NCBI GenBank assembly: GCA_950295325.1
Contig: OX485804.1
Span: 34,656,001 to 34,720,000, forward strand
Origin: Polytrichum commune
Lineage: Eukaryota; Streptophyta; Polytrichopsida; Polytrichales; Polytrichaceae
DNA length: 64,000 bases
Direction: 5' to 3'
Part shown: piece by piece, positions 22,360 to 34,447 of the stretch
Layout of the letters: every line of letters begins with the position of its first letter
Numbering within the stretch: position 1 is the first letter of the stretch
Translations under genes and position numbers: made by a program
Notes under the pieces: generated by a model
Databases searched by the model: none
The model's input: only the letters and a program-made list of their open reading frames with translations
Told to the model about the DNA's origin: nothing

Positions 22360-23830
22360 TTCCATATTGCCATTACACTTACCCGTCCCATCTCTCTTTG
22401 CTCTCCCTAGTATTTGGCATCCTTTTACAAAAATCTCAAAATCGCAGAAAGACTACCAGGGCTCCAAAATATTCTACGAGCAAAACTCATGGCTATACAT
22501 CACACCCTCCGCCTTCTCACCACCACATATCGAAATGAACCAGCACACATATTCACAGATTGTCTTAATGTTTTATACCTCATAAACACACAAACAAAAC
22601 ACCCAACCTTACATAATAGCCACCCAGACAAAAAAAATACTTGAATCCAGAATTAAAATGTTGCAATCCCGCACACAACCCACCACACTCCATAAAGTCA
22701 AGGCCCACACGAACATAAGCGGCAACGAACAAGCAGACAAACTAGCCAAAAGAGGATGTGAACTAATCCATAGGGATGCCATAGCAACATACGAACATGC
22801 CCACCCCACACCATACTACCTCCAAAAAGATTGATGGCATTCAATGCAAGACACACCATATAAAGGCCCCATCCGACACCTTGGCAAATATATCCTCAAA
22901 TATGACAAAAAGCACAATCTAACAATTATAGCAATCCAAACACACCAACTACACAAATGACTCGACAACAAAGACATCGACAAAACATTATCAAATGACT
23001 TTTGGAACAACCCAACTATCATAGACAAACAAAAAACATGCCTAGTAAAATTTAGAACCGGACAATATATGGGACATGCCCGAAAACAACTCTTCTTTGG
23101 TAGAAACGCATACCCATCCCATACATGTCCAATTTGTAACTCATCCGAAGCAGATACATGGCTACATGTACTCCTTAAATGCAAACAACAACACATTCAT
23201 GCACTCATCACAAACAGACATAACAAAGCAGTATGGGAAATCCGTAAACTCCTCGTCTCAAATAAAATAACCATACACTATATACTTATGAATGCAGGCA
23301 TATACAACGACTCCCCACAAGAAAACACAGTACCCACATGGCTACTCCCATGCACATGTGACACCCAAAGATGTCAATGCAATGCGAGGCTCAAACCCGA
23401 CATACTATGTGTCATTGGCCACCCATATAATTCCCCGCCCCCGGAAGCACCCACACCAGAAATCACTATACAATTTATAGAATTTACATACTGTAATGAC
23501 AGGTTCTCTGCTGAAACAAGAGAAAGGAAAATCACAAAATATCAACCACTCATTAACAACCTCATTGCAAGAGGCTAGAATGCAGCTCCACTCATAGTAT
23601 TAGCAGCAGGTGCCAAAGCCACAACTCACATCCCCTCGATGAACGCACTAGAAACAAAGCTTAAACTTCCTACATCACAAATTAGGAACACATTCAAACA
23701 AATCAACATAATCGCCATACAATATGCACACTCAATTCTTATCCACAAAAGAAGGATAGAAAACAAACAACCTATCAATAATCTACAAAACCATACTCAA
23801 TCCTAAGGACCCAACACACCCCCCCCCAAA
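22360..23830 (+). pseudogene. 5'-truncated non-LTR retrotransposon with RNase H and RLE-like end
   Basis: 3' end of a non-LTR retroelement polyprotein. A ribonuclease H remnant comes first (HIFTDCLNVL at about 22540; VKAHTNISGNEQADKLA at about 22700). A linker and a CCHC zinc motif at 23119-23175 (C-x2-C, H, C) follow. Then comes a PDIL...IEFTYCNDR...ERKITKYQ segment (about 23395-23550) resembling the PD-(D/E)xK restriction-like endonuclease of R2/Dualen-type elements. Reading ends at TAA 23804. Damage: one frameshift in an A run at about 22630, and in-frame stops at 22832, 22958 and 23576, each where conservation favours Trp. The reverse transcriptase and the start of RNase H are missing, as expected from 5' truncation at insertion. 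Known RNase H plus RLE combinations occur in Dualen/RandI-type elements; that assignment is inference. Confidence 0.7.
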
Positions 23831-24860
23831 AAACCCACACCACCGGTTACACCGGTAAAAAGTCAATAGTTACTAAAAACATAGTGTCTACTCCCTGAAA
23901 AGGGTGAAGTAGTATCACACCCAAAGCCATTACCCTGGGGTATGGCTAAGGATGTCCTACGAACAAACACTCTATTCACTCCGGCTCCCCAAAGGGGGTT
24001 GGAGTTCTTCTTCTTCTTCTGGCATCCTTGCAAAACAATGCAGCTGGAGGACCCAAGTGGTATGGTATGCCCTAAGTTCCTTATTCTCCCCCAAACCCTA
24101 GGTTCTACGAGCCACCTGGGTATTTCCACCTCGACACACTAGCCGGTGTGTTTTCTCACACCTTTACTTCTACCCATGCACATACCCGTTTCTATGGCGC
24201 ATAAGAGTACAACATTGGTTAAAACCTCCTCCTCCTCCTAAAACCAATCTCCAACCCTTTGGTGACTGGCATTTGTAAGTCCAAAAATGCTTTACTGGGC
24301 GCATGAAGATTTAGTGGCCCATGTCCACAACCCTCCACATTCTAGTAGGGCACTAGAATGTGGTTGGGTGGTAGCTCGTGCTTGTCCATACGAGAACACC
24401 CCAACCTACTATTACCTAGAATCTACAGTAGGGGCGCCTGTTCCCGATCAAGACCCCATCAGCAATCTACAGTGTGCCGGAATGTCAATCGGGCTGGGAC
24501 TGAATTTCGATCAGGCCGGAACCAATAGTGGCATGACGCATGTCTTGGGTTTTGAATGCTAAAGTGAGGAGGAATGAGTGATTAAAATGAGCAGTTATGA
24601 CGTACTCTGTAGACATTGGTGTTACGTTTGGACCAACTTTTGGCTTCAAAAATTACAATAACTTCAATTTAAGGAATAAGATTACCAAAATGTTGACAGT
24701 CCTCCTAATTTCTATGTTCATACATGGGAAAAAGATTTACGGCGCCTTATATTTCTCCAGATCCGGCGCAAAATCTCTTAAGTGATCGGTGATCGGGTAT
24801 GGGCGCCTATACTCTACCTTGAAAGAGAAGAGGTGAGGTGAGGTGTTGTGAACCGAAATC
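23831..24860. other. Intergenic with local hairpin and repeat segment
   Basis: 24335-24363 is a perfect 12-bp inverted repeat (ccacattctagt / actagaatgtgg) around a 5-nt loop. 24330-24440 is related to 4510-4640 (opposite strand), which lacks the second arm. No gene recognised. Confidence 0.45.
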
Positions 24861-25536
24861 CGACTGCCCGGTACTTGGCTTACCTCCGATTCGACCAAGA
24901 AACCCAGCTGCGTGAGTACATACCCGGCGGGTATGGGGTGGCTTGAGCTCCACGCAGGCAGGCAGGGCACTGGAGGGGCGGGGCTGGGCTGGGCTGCTGT
25001 CGGTCGGTCTTTTGTTTTTCTTGTTTGCAGAGCGATGTGTCGGCAGAGTTTGTGGCTCCTCCTTCGCCGGATTGGCTAAACCAAGCATTCTCTTCCGTAG
25101 TAAGTAAGTTACATTTGTAACGGCGTTGGTTTGCAGACTGGGTCATCGATCGCAAGGTTGAAAGAAGAAGAAGCAGCAGCAGCAGCAGCGTCGTCGTCGT
25201 CGTTATATGCATCATCAGCAACAGTGCCGAAGAGTAATGCTGCAATCGTCGGCTGCCAACTGGTAATTAAGAAGCACGGGCTGACTGGAGCATTGAGGCG
25301 AAAGGGGAAGGGGCGAGGCGGAGATAGGTCGGGACTCGGGACAGGAGTCGCCCTTGGGTCTGCTGTGCAACAAGACCAGGCAAGAACGCAGCGATTGCGG
25401 GGACTAGGGTTCGGTGCAAGATTGGAATGGGCATGGTGGAGGGGGCGGGACACATTTAGAGCGTGACGGCTGAGGGAGGGAGAGGGAGACGAACACTTGT
25501 GTGTAGTTTGTTGGAGGCGATCGGATTTTGTACACC
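24860..25536 (+). promoter_or_regulatory. Presumed promoter and 5' leader of HicB-like gene
   Basis: GC rises from about 24860. A polypurine/AGC-rich stretch at 25165-25200 contains tandem 'agc' and 'gtc' triplets. Frames on both strands stay open because of the GC-rich triplet repeats and are not convincing genes. The segment at 24893-24975 has a diverged copy at 20330-20455. Confidence 0.4.
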
Positions 25537-28136
25537 ATGGGCTTGGAATTCAAACCCTATCTGAGTTGGGAGGACGAAGGGGGACAGGATCGGTACGCGA
25601 ACAAATGCGAGGAGAAGCAAACCACGCAGCCGACGGAGGGGGTGGCGTTGCAGCCGAGTAGCGAAAACTCCAACAGCCCGTTAATCAGCAGTGGTGTGCA
25701 GCAGAATCATCATAGTAATCATCATATTGGTAATGGTAATGGAAATGCTCATGCTGTGGCTGCCTCTGCTGCTAATGGTGCGCATGGGATTGTGAACGAG
25801 GCGGAGAGGGAGAACCGGGGGGCTGCGGCTGGGGCTGTTGTGACTTCTGCTGCTGCCGCGGCGGCGGCGGGAGCGGCTGGGAATAGAGGAGGAGAATTGG
25901 CGCCTGCGTTGGCTGCTATGAACAGCGACAATCGAGAGTACGCGGTCCTGGTGGCGTCCGAGGAAGAGAGCGGGGCTGAGTATAAAAGCTATTTCTCAAT
26001 TGTGTTGGACTACCCTCAGTTTCTAGGGCAAGGGGAAACGAAAGAGAGTGCGATTCGACAAGCCAGCCGCCTCCTGCATTACGCGTTCGGGTCGATGCTA
26101 TTGAAGAATGAGTCAATTCCGGCTCCCACCTCCGGAGCCGAGTTGGAGGTAAACGAAAGTTTAATCTCGGTGCTTGTGTTCTCTGTCTGTATGGGAGGGC
26201 TTCGCGTTTCTGCTTTGTAAACCCGAAAACTTGCCATGGCTTAGGGAGCATTGATTTCTGTAGGAATAGGTGTGATACGAACGAAAATAATTTATGGTAT
26301 CGAGTTATGCAGCGTTGTGATGCATACCTGGTTCTGATAAGAGAGTTCGATGGGAACATGGGAAAAGAGAGAGAAAGTGAAATTTTCTTTCACTGCAGAA
26401 ACAATTCTGACTTGTTCTCTGAATTCTGAGCGTGTTGTTGGAAAGTTTGAGGCACTCTCGATCTCTTTTACGTAGTTCCTCTCTTGCGTGCATACAGAAA
26501 AGAACACATGCTGTCTGCATTTTCCACAGGATCGACTGATTTGTGTGTGGTCGATAAATGTGTGAGAGTGAATAATGAATTCGGGCATGTCTTATCTGTA
26601 AGGAGGGCTTCGTGTTTCTCCTTTGTAAAACCCAAAAGTTGCCATGGCTTTCATTCCATGAGTGAGCATTGGGTCCTGTAGTATCAGGTGTGATGTGAAC
26701 AGAACATCTGGCATCAAGTTATGCATACATTGTCACGCATATGTTGTCATGCATACCTGGTTCTCATGACAGAATTCGATGGGAACAAGGGATGAGACAG
26801 AAACTAAGCTGCTGAAAACTATGTTATTGGGTCCATGCTATTGAAGAATGAGTCAATTCGGGTTCCCACCTCTGGAGTGGAGTTGAAGGTAAAGAAATGT
26901 AAAATTCAGGCATGTCATTTCTCTGTGTGGGGAGGGCTTTGTGTTTCTGCTTTGTGAATTTAAGCCATGGCTTTCCTTCCATGAGGGAGCATTGGTTATT
27001 GTAGGAATTGGTGTGATGCGAACAACATGATATCTGGCATTGAGGTCTGCAACGTTGTGATGCATACCTGGTTCTGATGACAGAATTCCATTGGAATTAG
27101 AGGAAAGAGAGAGTAAACTTGCTTTCACTGCATGAACAATTCTGACCAATTCTGGATTGTGAGCATGTTGTGGAATTCTACTGAAGAAAGAGGTTGGGCA
27201 TATTTTTATCTGTATTGGAGGGCTTTGGGTTTCTGCTTTGTAAACCTGAAAAGTTGCCATGCCTTTTCTTCCATAAGTGAGCACTGGCTCCTGCAGCAAT
27301 AGGTATGATGTGAACAAAATAATATCTGGTATCGAGTTATGCAACGGTGTGATGCTTACAAGGGAAAAGAGAAAGTGAAACTTCTTTCACTGCAGAAACA
27401 GTTCTATTCTGGATTTTGAGCGTGTTGTGGAAAGCTTCGTGACACTCTTGATCTCTTCTGCATAGTTTATTTCTTGCGCATGGAAATGCATAGATAGAAA
27501 AGAACACATTCTGTCTGCACTTTTTGTGGGAACGACTCATTTCTGTGTGCGGCCAATGTGTATGCAGGCTAAGAAGGCTGCTATGCAAAGAGACTGGTTA
27601 GTGGTGAGATTGGAACATTTCTCCATGGAGCTCGCGCCTCTCCAATTCCAGCCTGGCATAGACTACTTGGCACGTCCGCCCGAAAGCGGTATGTGATTGT
27701 CGATAATAAATTGCTTTGTGAGGTTTTCTTTGACAAGACTCCATAAATTCACAACAGTAGTTCTATCTCTAAAACATGTATAATGCAGAAAGTTGTGTGT
27801 TGAGAAAGACACTCTACTTGTGTTTTAAAATTTAGCATGCTTGATCAACAGTGTCAAAGCAGATATTCATGTGTTTGTGTCGATGCACACAAGGTGGAAC
27901 TCATCAGTTTAAGGTGAATTTATGATGGTTTTGTGCTTGCAAAGACCACTAATAGATTTCGCTAGAGTTTGTTCATACGCAGGGGACTTGTTAATCTCAA
28001 GTATCATCTTGCTACTTACTAAATACAGTCTAAGTGTGTGGGTATGTATAATTTTGTTCTTCCAGATGGAGAGTATGAAAGTGACCGTGAGGATGAAGAG
28101 TTATTCGAACTTGAGAGCAGACTGAGCACGCCCTAG
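25537..28136 (+). CDS. Protein with HicB-antitoxin-like domain, function unknown
   Basis: Exons 25537-26148, 27568-27688, 28066-28136 (GT..AG, phases 0 and 1), 267 residues. ATG 25537 lies in a strong plant context (accATGGG). Residues 1-125 are low complexity, with His/Asn/Gly and an Ala-rich run. Residues 130-205 (EYAVLVASEEES, YFSIVLDYPQFLGQGETKESA, SIPAPTSG) follow the pattern of the HicB antitoxin fold: strand-strand, 'PxxxGQGxTxxEA', helix, 'IPxP'. Then comes a short conserved-looking segment (AKKAAMQRDWLVVRL) and an acidic tail (DGEYESDREDEELFELES). In bacteria HicB neutralises the HicA RNase; here no HicA-like partner and no DNA-binding domain are visible. The bacterial function should not be assumed. 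No targeting peptide is evident. The similarity was judged from motif pattern only. Confidence 0.75.
26149..27567 (+). repeat. Four tandem repeat units inside intron 1
   Basis: A block starting 'ggagggctt..tgtttctgctttgtaaa' recurs at 26194, 26602, 26931 and 27217 (spacing 408, 329, 286). Each is followed by 'ttgccatggct', 'gagcattgg', 'ggtgtgat.cgaac' and 'gcatacctggttct'. The unit before 26931 begins with 26827-26892, a copy of the exon 1 end and its splice donor (compare 26088-26153). So the intron grew by tandem duplication of a unit that included coding sequence; indels differ between units. Confidence 0.85.
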
Positions 28137-29499
28137 CTGGCCTTCTGAGGCAAAGGATTTACAGGCCCGATCAGCATGGCATGCCAGAATTGTATCAAAT
28201 TTTTGAAAGATAGCTGAGGATCAATGTAGATAAAAAAAAAAGGGTTCATTCTTATGTCCACTTATTGTGGCCTGAGTAGAAAGATTGCAAGACTTAAACA
28301 TGGCTGTACAGCAATCGTGATGATACACACATGTAGTGATGTTTACAGCTTCAATTTTCTTTGGGACACCTTGTCTGGGAATAGATTCAAAATTTCGGTG
28401 GAAGGAGTTCATGTTGTAGCAAACTTAATTGCAATTAGCACACTCCTATATTATATACTTCAAGCATGTCAATTAAAAAGGCAGCGTAAGAACATCCAAT
28501 AGGAGCTCTATATCAATGCACTAAGAAATTAGTTGGCACCCCATCAGACATCCTGGTAGGTTGATGGACGTGCTGTGATCTTTTCGGAGCTTAAACATTT
28601 CTGAATTCATTTCAGTACACAGGTATAGCATTTAGGTTTAAGTCAGGAATAGGCTGTACCTTCCAATAGTTAATATACAATTTTTTTTGGGGTTTGGAGG
28701 AGTTCATTCTCTTCAGACATGTTTCAGTGACTTGACAAGCAAATGTTAGATAAGACAGACTCTTATTGATCTCTTTCTAGTGGGCAAAGCATAAAGGCCT
28801 GTATTAATTATTGCCGAATTCATTAGACTTGAGACTATCCTTATGTATTTGTGCAGTCCTCTTCACAACGAGGTCATTGTACTCCCAAGAATGATTTCAC
28901 CAAACATCATCACTACAACACCTTGGCTCCTGTGCAAAGCATTGAATGGGTCGTAGACAATCATACAGGTCTCATGATGTTCGTTTGTGAGGTGCAGGGT
29001 TCGGGAGATTTTTGAGCTCAATCAGCTAAAATCCGCCCCTTCACAACTTCTACTGGTTTTTTCAGGGTTTTTCAGGATTTGACCGGTTGCAAACTTGTTG
29101 CCATTAGATTTGAACCAGCCAATATCCTATATTTTTTCAAGCGCCGGCTTATTTCCTTTTCATTGTAATGACAACCGGCCAAAAACTTGGGCATTGATAA
29201 GTAAGCTGGTTTTCCAATGCAGCAAAATTATATCTATGAACAACATACATCATTCAACAACAACGTTCAAAGAACATATCAACATACAACAATTATATGT
29301 AATGATATGAACATCCAACAACAATGATCAACAATTTATCCATAGCAGGAGTTGAACCTAAAATAACTTATCAACCGGTTGATGGCCATGGATTTACTCT
29401 TCTATCATACTTAGATCTTAAAACCTCATATTAGATTTGAGGCCACAACAGATGAACGAGTAACCTAACTTACCATATTATATACAAAAATGAAATTCA
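28137..29499. other. 3' UTR of HicB-like gene, then intergenic
   Basis: AT-rich, no convincing coding. From about 28990 the DNA contains repeated 'aaccgg/ccggtt' words, continuing to about 29990. Confidence 0.4.
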
Positions 29500-29679
29500 T
29501 CAACTGTTAGAGTCAAAATCAACAATATCATCTTCACCTTCAAGAGGAAAACTCCCTGAAAGGTATCTATGTGGATGTGAAAATAACCATCTAAACTTTG
29601 TAGAGTTCCTCCATAAAGCTATGGCTTCCATTAGTACGTTATCAAGATCTCCACGAAGATCTTCCATAGACACACTCAT
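29500..29679 (-). CDS. Possible coding fragment, unknown
   Basis: A 59-codon frame from ATG (29677-29679) to TGA (29500-29502). It has a protein-like pattern (MEDLRGDLDNVLMEAIALW, then FPLEGEDDIVDF near the end). It may be the last exon of a decayed gene or transposon: acidic C-terminal tail, no partner exon recognised upstream on the minus strand. Low confidence; a chance frame is possible. Confidence 0.2.
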   Translation of the reverse strand: MSVSMEDLRGDLDNVLMEAIALWRNSTKFRWLFSHPHRYLSGSFPLEGEDDIVDFDSNS

Positions 29680-30382
29680 AATACATTCTAAATCCTAGCC
29701 GTCAACAATGAAATGAAATAATGAAGCAAAAGCTTCGCCTATCTGCCATTCACCAAATCACTACAACCCTACAACGAACACATAACCTAAACCCTAGAAC
29801 CAGATGAGATCCGGCCCTAGATGAATCAAACCGGATGAAATCCGCTTATTTCACAATTCTTCTAGGTAAAAATCCTCCTCCTCAAAATGGTTGCTGGTTG
29901 AAATCCGTTTTTTTTTCAAAAAAGCACCGGTTTCACATCCTCCGCTTTCCCAATTCAACCGGGCTTTTCACAAAACCAACCGGCTGCCATTAGACTAAAT
30001 ACAAGTTCTCCCCGGACATTGGTGAGGTGGCCACCCAAACTAGGATGCACTCTTAGGGTAGATGAGTCTTAAATGGTTACTTTTTCTTATGAGCCCACTT
30101 GTGGGATATGAAACACGAGATTAGGACGAGATGGTTAGCAAATCCAAATCGAGACCATAGCCACTTCTCTCCCACTTTAATTGGTGTGGCCCATATTACC
30201 TTCTAATCCACATCCTTTAGAGAGTATGCATAACTTGAAACTGATGCAATATTAATTGATGTGCCATGCCACATCATGAATCAAAGTTTCAAAAGCACAT
30301 ACAAAAAGTGAAGAGTCTCAAACGAGGATGAAACCCCCTGAGCAATCTTTGCTTTGGGGGTGTCAAACTCATTCCCAGAGAA

Positions 30383-30616
30383 GGAGAGGGAATTATTGTA
30401 TACAAGCATACCCTTTCATTCATCCAACATAAAAGCCATGAAGTAGAATGCAGCCCGGAGGTTGCATTTTTTAATTGACTTGACACTAGAATTTGTTTTA
30501 AAGACATTGAATTAGTGTACTTGAGATCATTAGAGATGAATCGGCAACAAATCTATAGGGGTCAAGTTCTTATGTTGGATGGATGAGAGGTACGCTTGTC
30601 TATGATAATTCTCTCG
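30383..30616. mobile_element. MITE family B, copy
   Basis: Terminal inverted repeats of about 45 nt: left 'gagagggaattattgtatac..' against right, reverse-complemented, 'gagagaattatcatagacaa..'. Both continue into 'tctcat.catccaacat' (imperfect in the left arm). The interior shares 'gaattagt', 'caacaaatctataggggtcaag' and a Ser/Thr-free, non-coding character with the 45272 copy. About 234 bp, no coding potential. Confidence 0.6.
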
Positions 30617-33185
30617 TTTTGGTGCACCCTACTTATCTTTTTGTGATCTTCTTAACCCGCCCCGGTAACCACAAACATTTTAATTACTTGCATTATTTTG
30701 GCATGTCACCAAAAGTTCAGGCTTCCTACACCCTAATCCCATAAAGTAGAGATGGGCCTAATTTGGATACTTTTCTATTTGCGGCCACTTCCAGTAAGAT
30801 ATGAAACGCACAATAGAGTTATATGTAAAGGTAAGCAAATGAAACCATGGGTGTAGTCCCAAACCTTGAGTTTATGAGAATCAACACAAAGTCACGCAAG
30901 TTATCTTAATAATTAAATTATCATACACATAGTGTGATTTTGGGCTATTAAAAATCGGTTTTCTAGCCTGTCCTACTAGAATGGGTGGGTCAAGCTAGCC
31001 TTGCATAGGCTGATCTAGGATTTAAGTTGGCAGTTCCCATCGCATACCCTATTTTAGACCTTATACTCTCAAAGTTTGAGAGGTGGAAAAAAGAGGTCTC
31101 AAAAGTTCCACCAACTATTTTAATGGTTAGCAAACCCAAATCGTGCCCATAGCCATTTGCCTCATAACTTTTGGAGTACTTATGAATAACTTATTCATTA
31201 TCATGCTTCTCATGATTCTCATGCTCATTAAATGGTCATATGGGTCCCCAAATTATGTTAAAAATTGCACCTACACTAGTCAACATATGTTGAAAAAGTA
31301 GCCCAATTTCTTTTAAACATATATCTTTTTGGTTTCCATTCTTAGATCTACTTAGGCGTGTATATAAGTAATGCTCCTAACTGTAAGAGTCTCTTTCGGC
31401 ATCTAATCTCCAACTCTTCACCTTAGTAATGGAATTTAAGCGTTTAACATTTGGCCTTTAAAAGTTTCAAAATAATATAAACATATAACTTGATATTTGA
31501 GTGTGATCTCATTGTATGTTGTACTTTTGTTTGAATAATACATGTTTCATGTTACAATATTTAACATCCACAACATGTATTGTAAAACGAACCAACATGT
31601 TGGTTTGATATGCACTCTAAATTGTGTAATATCACGCTTGTGGCACAAAGTGCATGTGATATCAAAAAAGTTTTTATATATAGTGTTAACATGTATGCGT
31701 GATAAAAGAAGATTAGTGTAGCATATGACATTATGGAGTACCGTAACCCAAAGTCAACATTGCAATAATGACAATATTTACATTGATAACATTCTAATGC
31801 GTGCAAGTGTGTGGTTTAAATGCTTTGGTGGTTTTAATGCCAAATCCCATGATATATGGGAGGACAACGTGACAATAAGGAGTGAGATTTAAATGGTGAA
31901 CACCCATTCCCTAGGGTTTCAGGATATAAGAAAAGGAATGACATAAAGGAGGTTGATTTTATGTACTTTAGAGTGTAATCCAATGAGTGAATAATGGCAT
32001 GTATGACAAGTATAAAATAAAATTTCCAAGGCGTCACATTTTTGGATATTTGCAACAAGTATTGCAAATAAGGACACATGTATTAAATTCCATGTGTTAT
32101 TTTTGTATAAATGCAGCAAGTGTTGCATATCACACTAACATAGCCGACAATTATACAAAAGACATATAAAGACTAAGATTGAACCAATAATAGTGAAGAT
32201 TTTTTTTAATATTGAAAACAATGTTACTTAAATCCGTACACAACATTCAAAAATTTAAATGTTAAGCATTATTATCCACTACTTAACTAACATTCAAATA
32301 ATATAACACATAATATACCTTAGTATCTATGACACCAAGCCATGGATTATGGTACATACAACCACACGCTATGCAAATGTAAGCCAAATTTTACATAACC
32401 ACTACAACATTTATTATAACCATGTTTTGCTACATGAGGGGTTTGATATCAACTTGTTTCCTTGTATGTATGGTTGGACCCACCTAAACTCAAATCCTAA
32501 CATGGGATGTGGTCATATATGAAACACTTTTACATACTTTTCAAGATGGATGGTCAAGATGAATGGATAAATGATTAAGATGAAACACTCTTTTATACGT
32601 TCATTATCAAAATTGTTAACTTATACACACATATATTTTACTTGAAAATCCTTCACCATTGTGATTGAATTGAAAGTTGGAGGACAAACATCAAATAAAT
32701 TCAATACAATTGTCACACCGAGTGGGTCAAACCGAGCAGGTTCTAATTATGCGTGGACATACCCACATCATATTTTAGAGATGATGGATTAAAAATGGCA
32801 AAAAATATGATGCATGATATGTTCAATGCCATAACATCTCCTAACAATTTTTGTCGTTTTGGGAACAATAATGGATGGCCAAGAGACGAATCTTCACACT
32901 CCATTCCTCGTACGTACATCCATGGAGGTACGAGTGAGGGGCCTCCTCCTCCGTCACCATCGGTGTTCAAGTTTGAAGTGTGCACATGCATTTCAATGTG
33001 AAGGGCTTCAAAATAATCACACTTCACTCATACTTTCAATTTTTTTTTCAACACTTCACAATTTATTTTTGTTTTTGACATTGGCCGTTTTGTATTGAAT
33101 ATTAAAATAATATGATGTCTCACTATATTGAAGAAGTACATGCAATAAAATGATGCACTAAACTTATATAGATTCCCTATATAAT
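30617..33185. other. Gene-free repeat DNA
   Basis: 31110-31370 is a family C unit in reverse orientation ('gttagcaaacccaaatcgtgcccatagccatttgcct' lead-in). The remainder to 33185 is AT-rich. A few frames near 32750-33030 stay open on both strands but look like chance. Confidence 0.4.
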
Positions 33186-33189
33186 GCAC

Positions 33190-33425
33190 TTAATCATCAT
33201 CCAACTCCAAAGGCAAAGCCCTCCAGTTCTTGGTCGATTTCCAAGTGTCAAAAATTCTAGCCCAATCCATATTTCCCATCGGAAGACCGCATGATGATGC
33301 TTGCATCAATGCATCCAATGTTTCAAGTTTCAATCGGTTTCTGCAATCACTCTTCACCCAATTTTGTTTGGAAAATCCACGTTCACATATAGCTGTGCTT
33401 GCCAAGCCGGAGTTGTATTTTGTGC
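33190..33425 (-). pseudogene. hAT-type transposase C-terminal fragment
   Basis: The frame on the minus strand reads ASTAICERGFSKQNWVKSD, then RNRLKLETLDALM and MDWARIFDTWKSTKN. This is the signature of the hAT transposase dimerisation region (STA.CERGFS..N.IKS..R.RL). Only about 80 residues are open, the catalytic part is absent, and nothing upstream on this strand continues it, so it is a relic about 1 kb upstream of the FBL10-like gene. Confidence 0.7.
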
Positions 33426-33699
33426 CAAGTCGAAATTGCAAGAGTTATTGGAATTTGGAAGTGTATGCTAGAGTGCCAAGATTGGAGTCTAGCTATATTT
33501 TTATTTGCAAATTGCAGCCACTGAATTTTGTGACAGGCAGTGGAGAGACCTTCACTATGAAGGGTGGAAACTTTGTATAGCACATTTTTGTGAAGTGCCT
33601 CTTTTGACGGCCAAAATGACAATTGACAGGTGTTGAAGACTTCAATATGGAATACTGGTCACCATGTCTGTCTGACTGGGCCGAGCAAAGCTATTTGGA

Positions 33700-34447
33700 G
33701 AGTGTTTATCCATCCCCCAAAGGGGTGGGGATGGAATCTTGAAACTTTTGGCCAAATTTACACCCTCAATATCAAGAATCTCCCAAGTAATGAATATGTA
33801 TATTGATATGCATTCTAAACCTGGCAAAAGGAAGGGGAAGCATAAGGCACGCATTATCGAAGAAGCAGCGTCAGGCAAAACGAATCAATGTTGGACGAGA
33901 GAGCGACAGGCACACAGAAAATGGGCGATGGTTGTTCGTTCGTCCACCGCATTTCGTCCCTGTCGTCGTCTCCTTCCCCTTTGGAACCCCAAATTCTCAG
34001 AGGAGGGGGCCTCCTTTCACTCGCACTCCTCTTGTAAGCTCGGATGGCCACGAGGCTGGGAGATTTCAGGCAGCATTTCCTACCAACATTCTGTGCGGTT
34101 CCTTCACAACCAAGCCTTGTTGATTCGTTCGTGATGTAGGGCTGCGAATTCGGGGAGAAATTCCTGTTCCAAGCACCACTTGAAGATGCCGTCAGCAGAA
34201 ACGTAGGGTTTGCGCATTATGGCCCTCGCATTTATTAATTGTGTTACGTGGAGACATATTGTCGTCACGTAGGGTTTCAAAGGGAGTGAGCGAAGGAGGT
34301 TGATTTGGGGCGGGAGATGAAGAAGCATTTTGGTAACTGGTTCAGTTGTATGGAGTTATGGGGATGGGTTGTGGCGAGACCAATATCGGAAGGAAGTAAA
34401 GGGGAAGGGTGTGGGGAAGGGGGAGGAGTGAGTGAGTGAATTACATT
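33700..34447 (+). promoter_or_regulatory. Presumed promoter and leader of FBL10-like gene
   Basis: Composition becomes gene-like from about 33800; purine-rich stretch at 34380-34435 just before the start codon. Frames at 33739-34134 stay open but carry no conserved features; they are probably uORFs or chance. Confidence 0.35.

Noticed and set aside
25109-25466. Overlapping ORFs on both strands upstream of the HicB-like gene
   Set aside because: Open because of GC-rich triplet repeats; no ordered conservation, and both strands open equally.
33739-34134. 131-residue + ORF before the FBL10-like gene
   Set aside because: No conserved features, overlaps another open frame, lies in the presumed leader.
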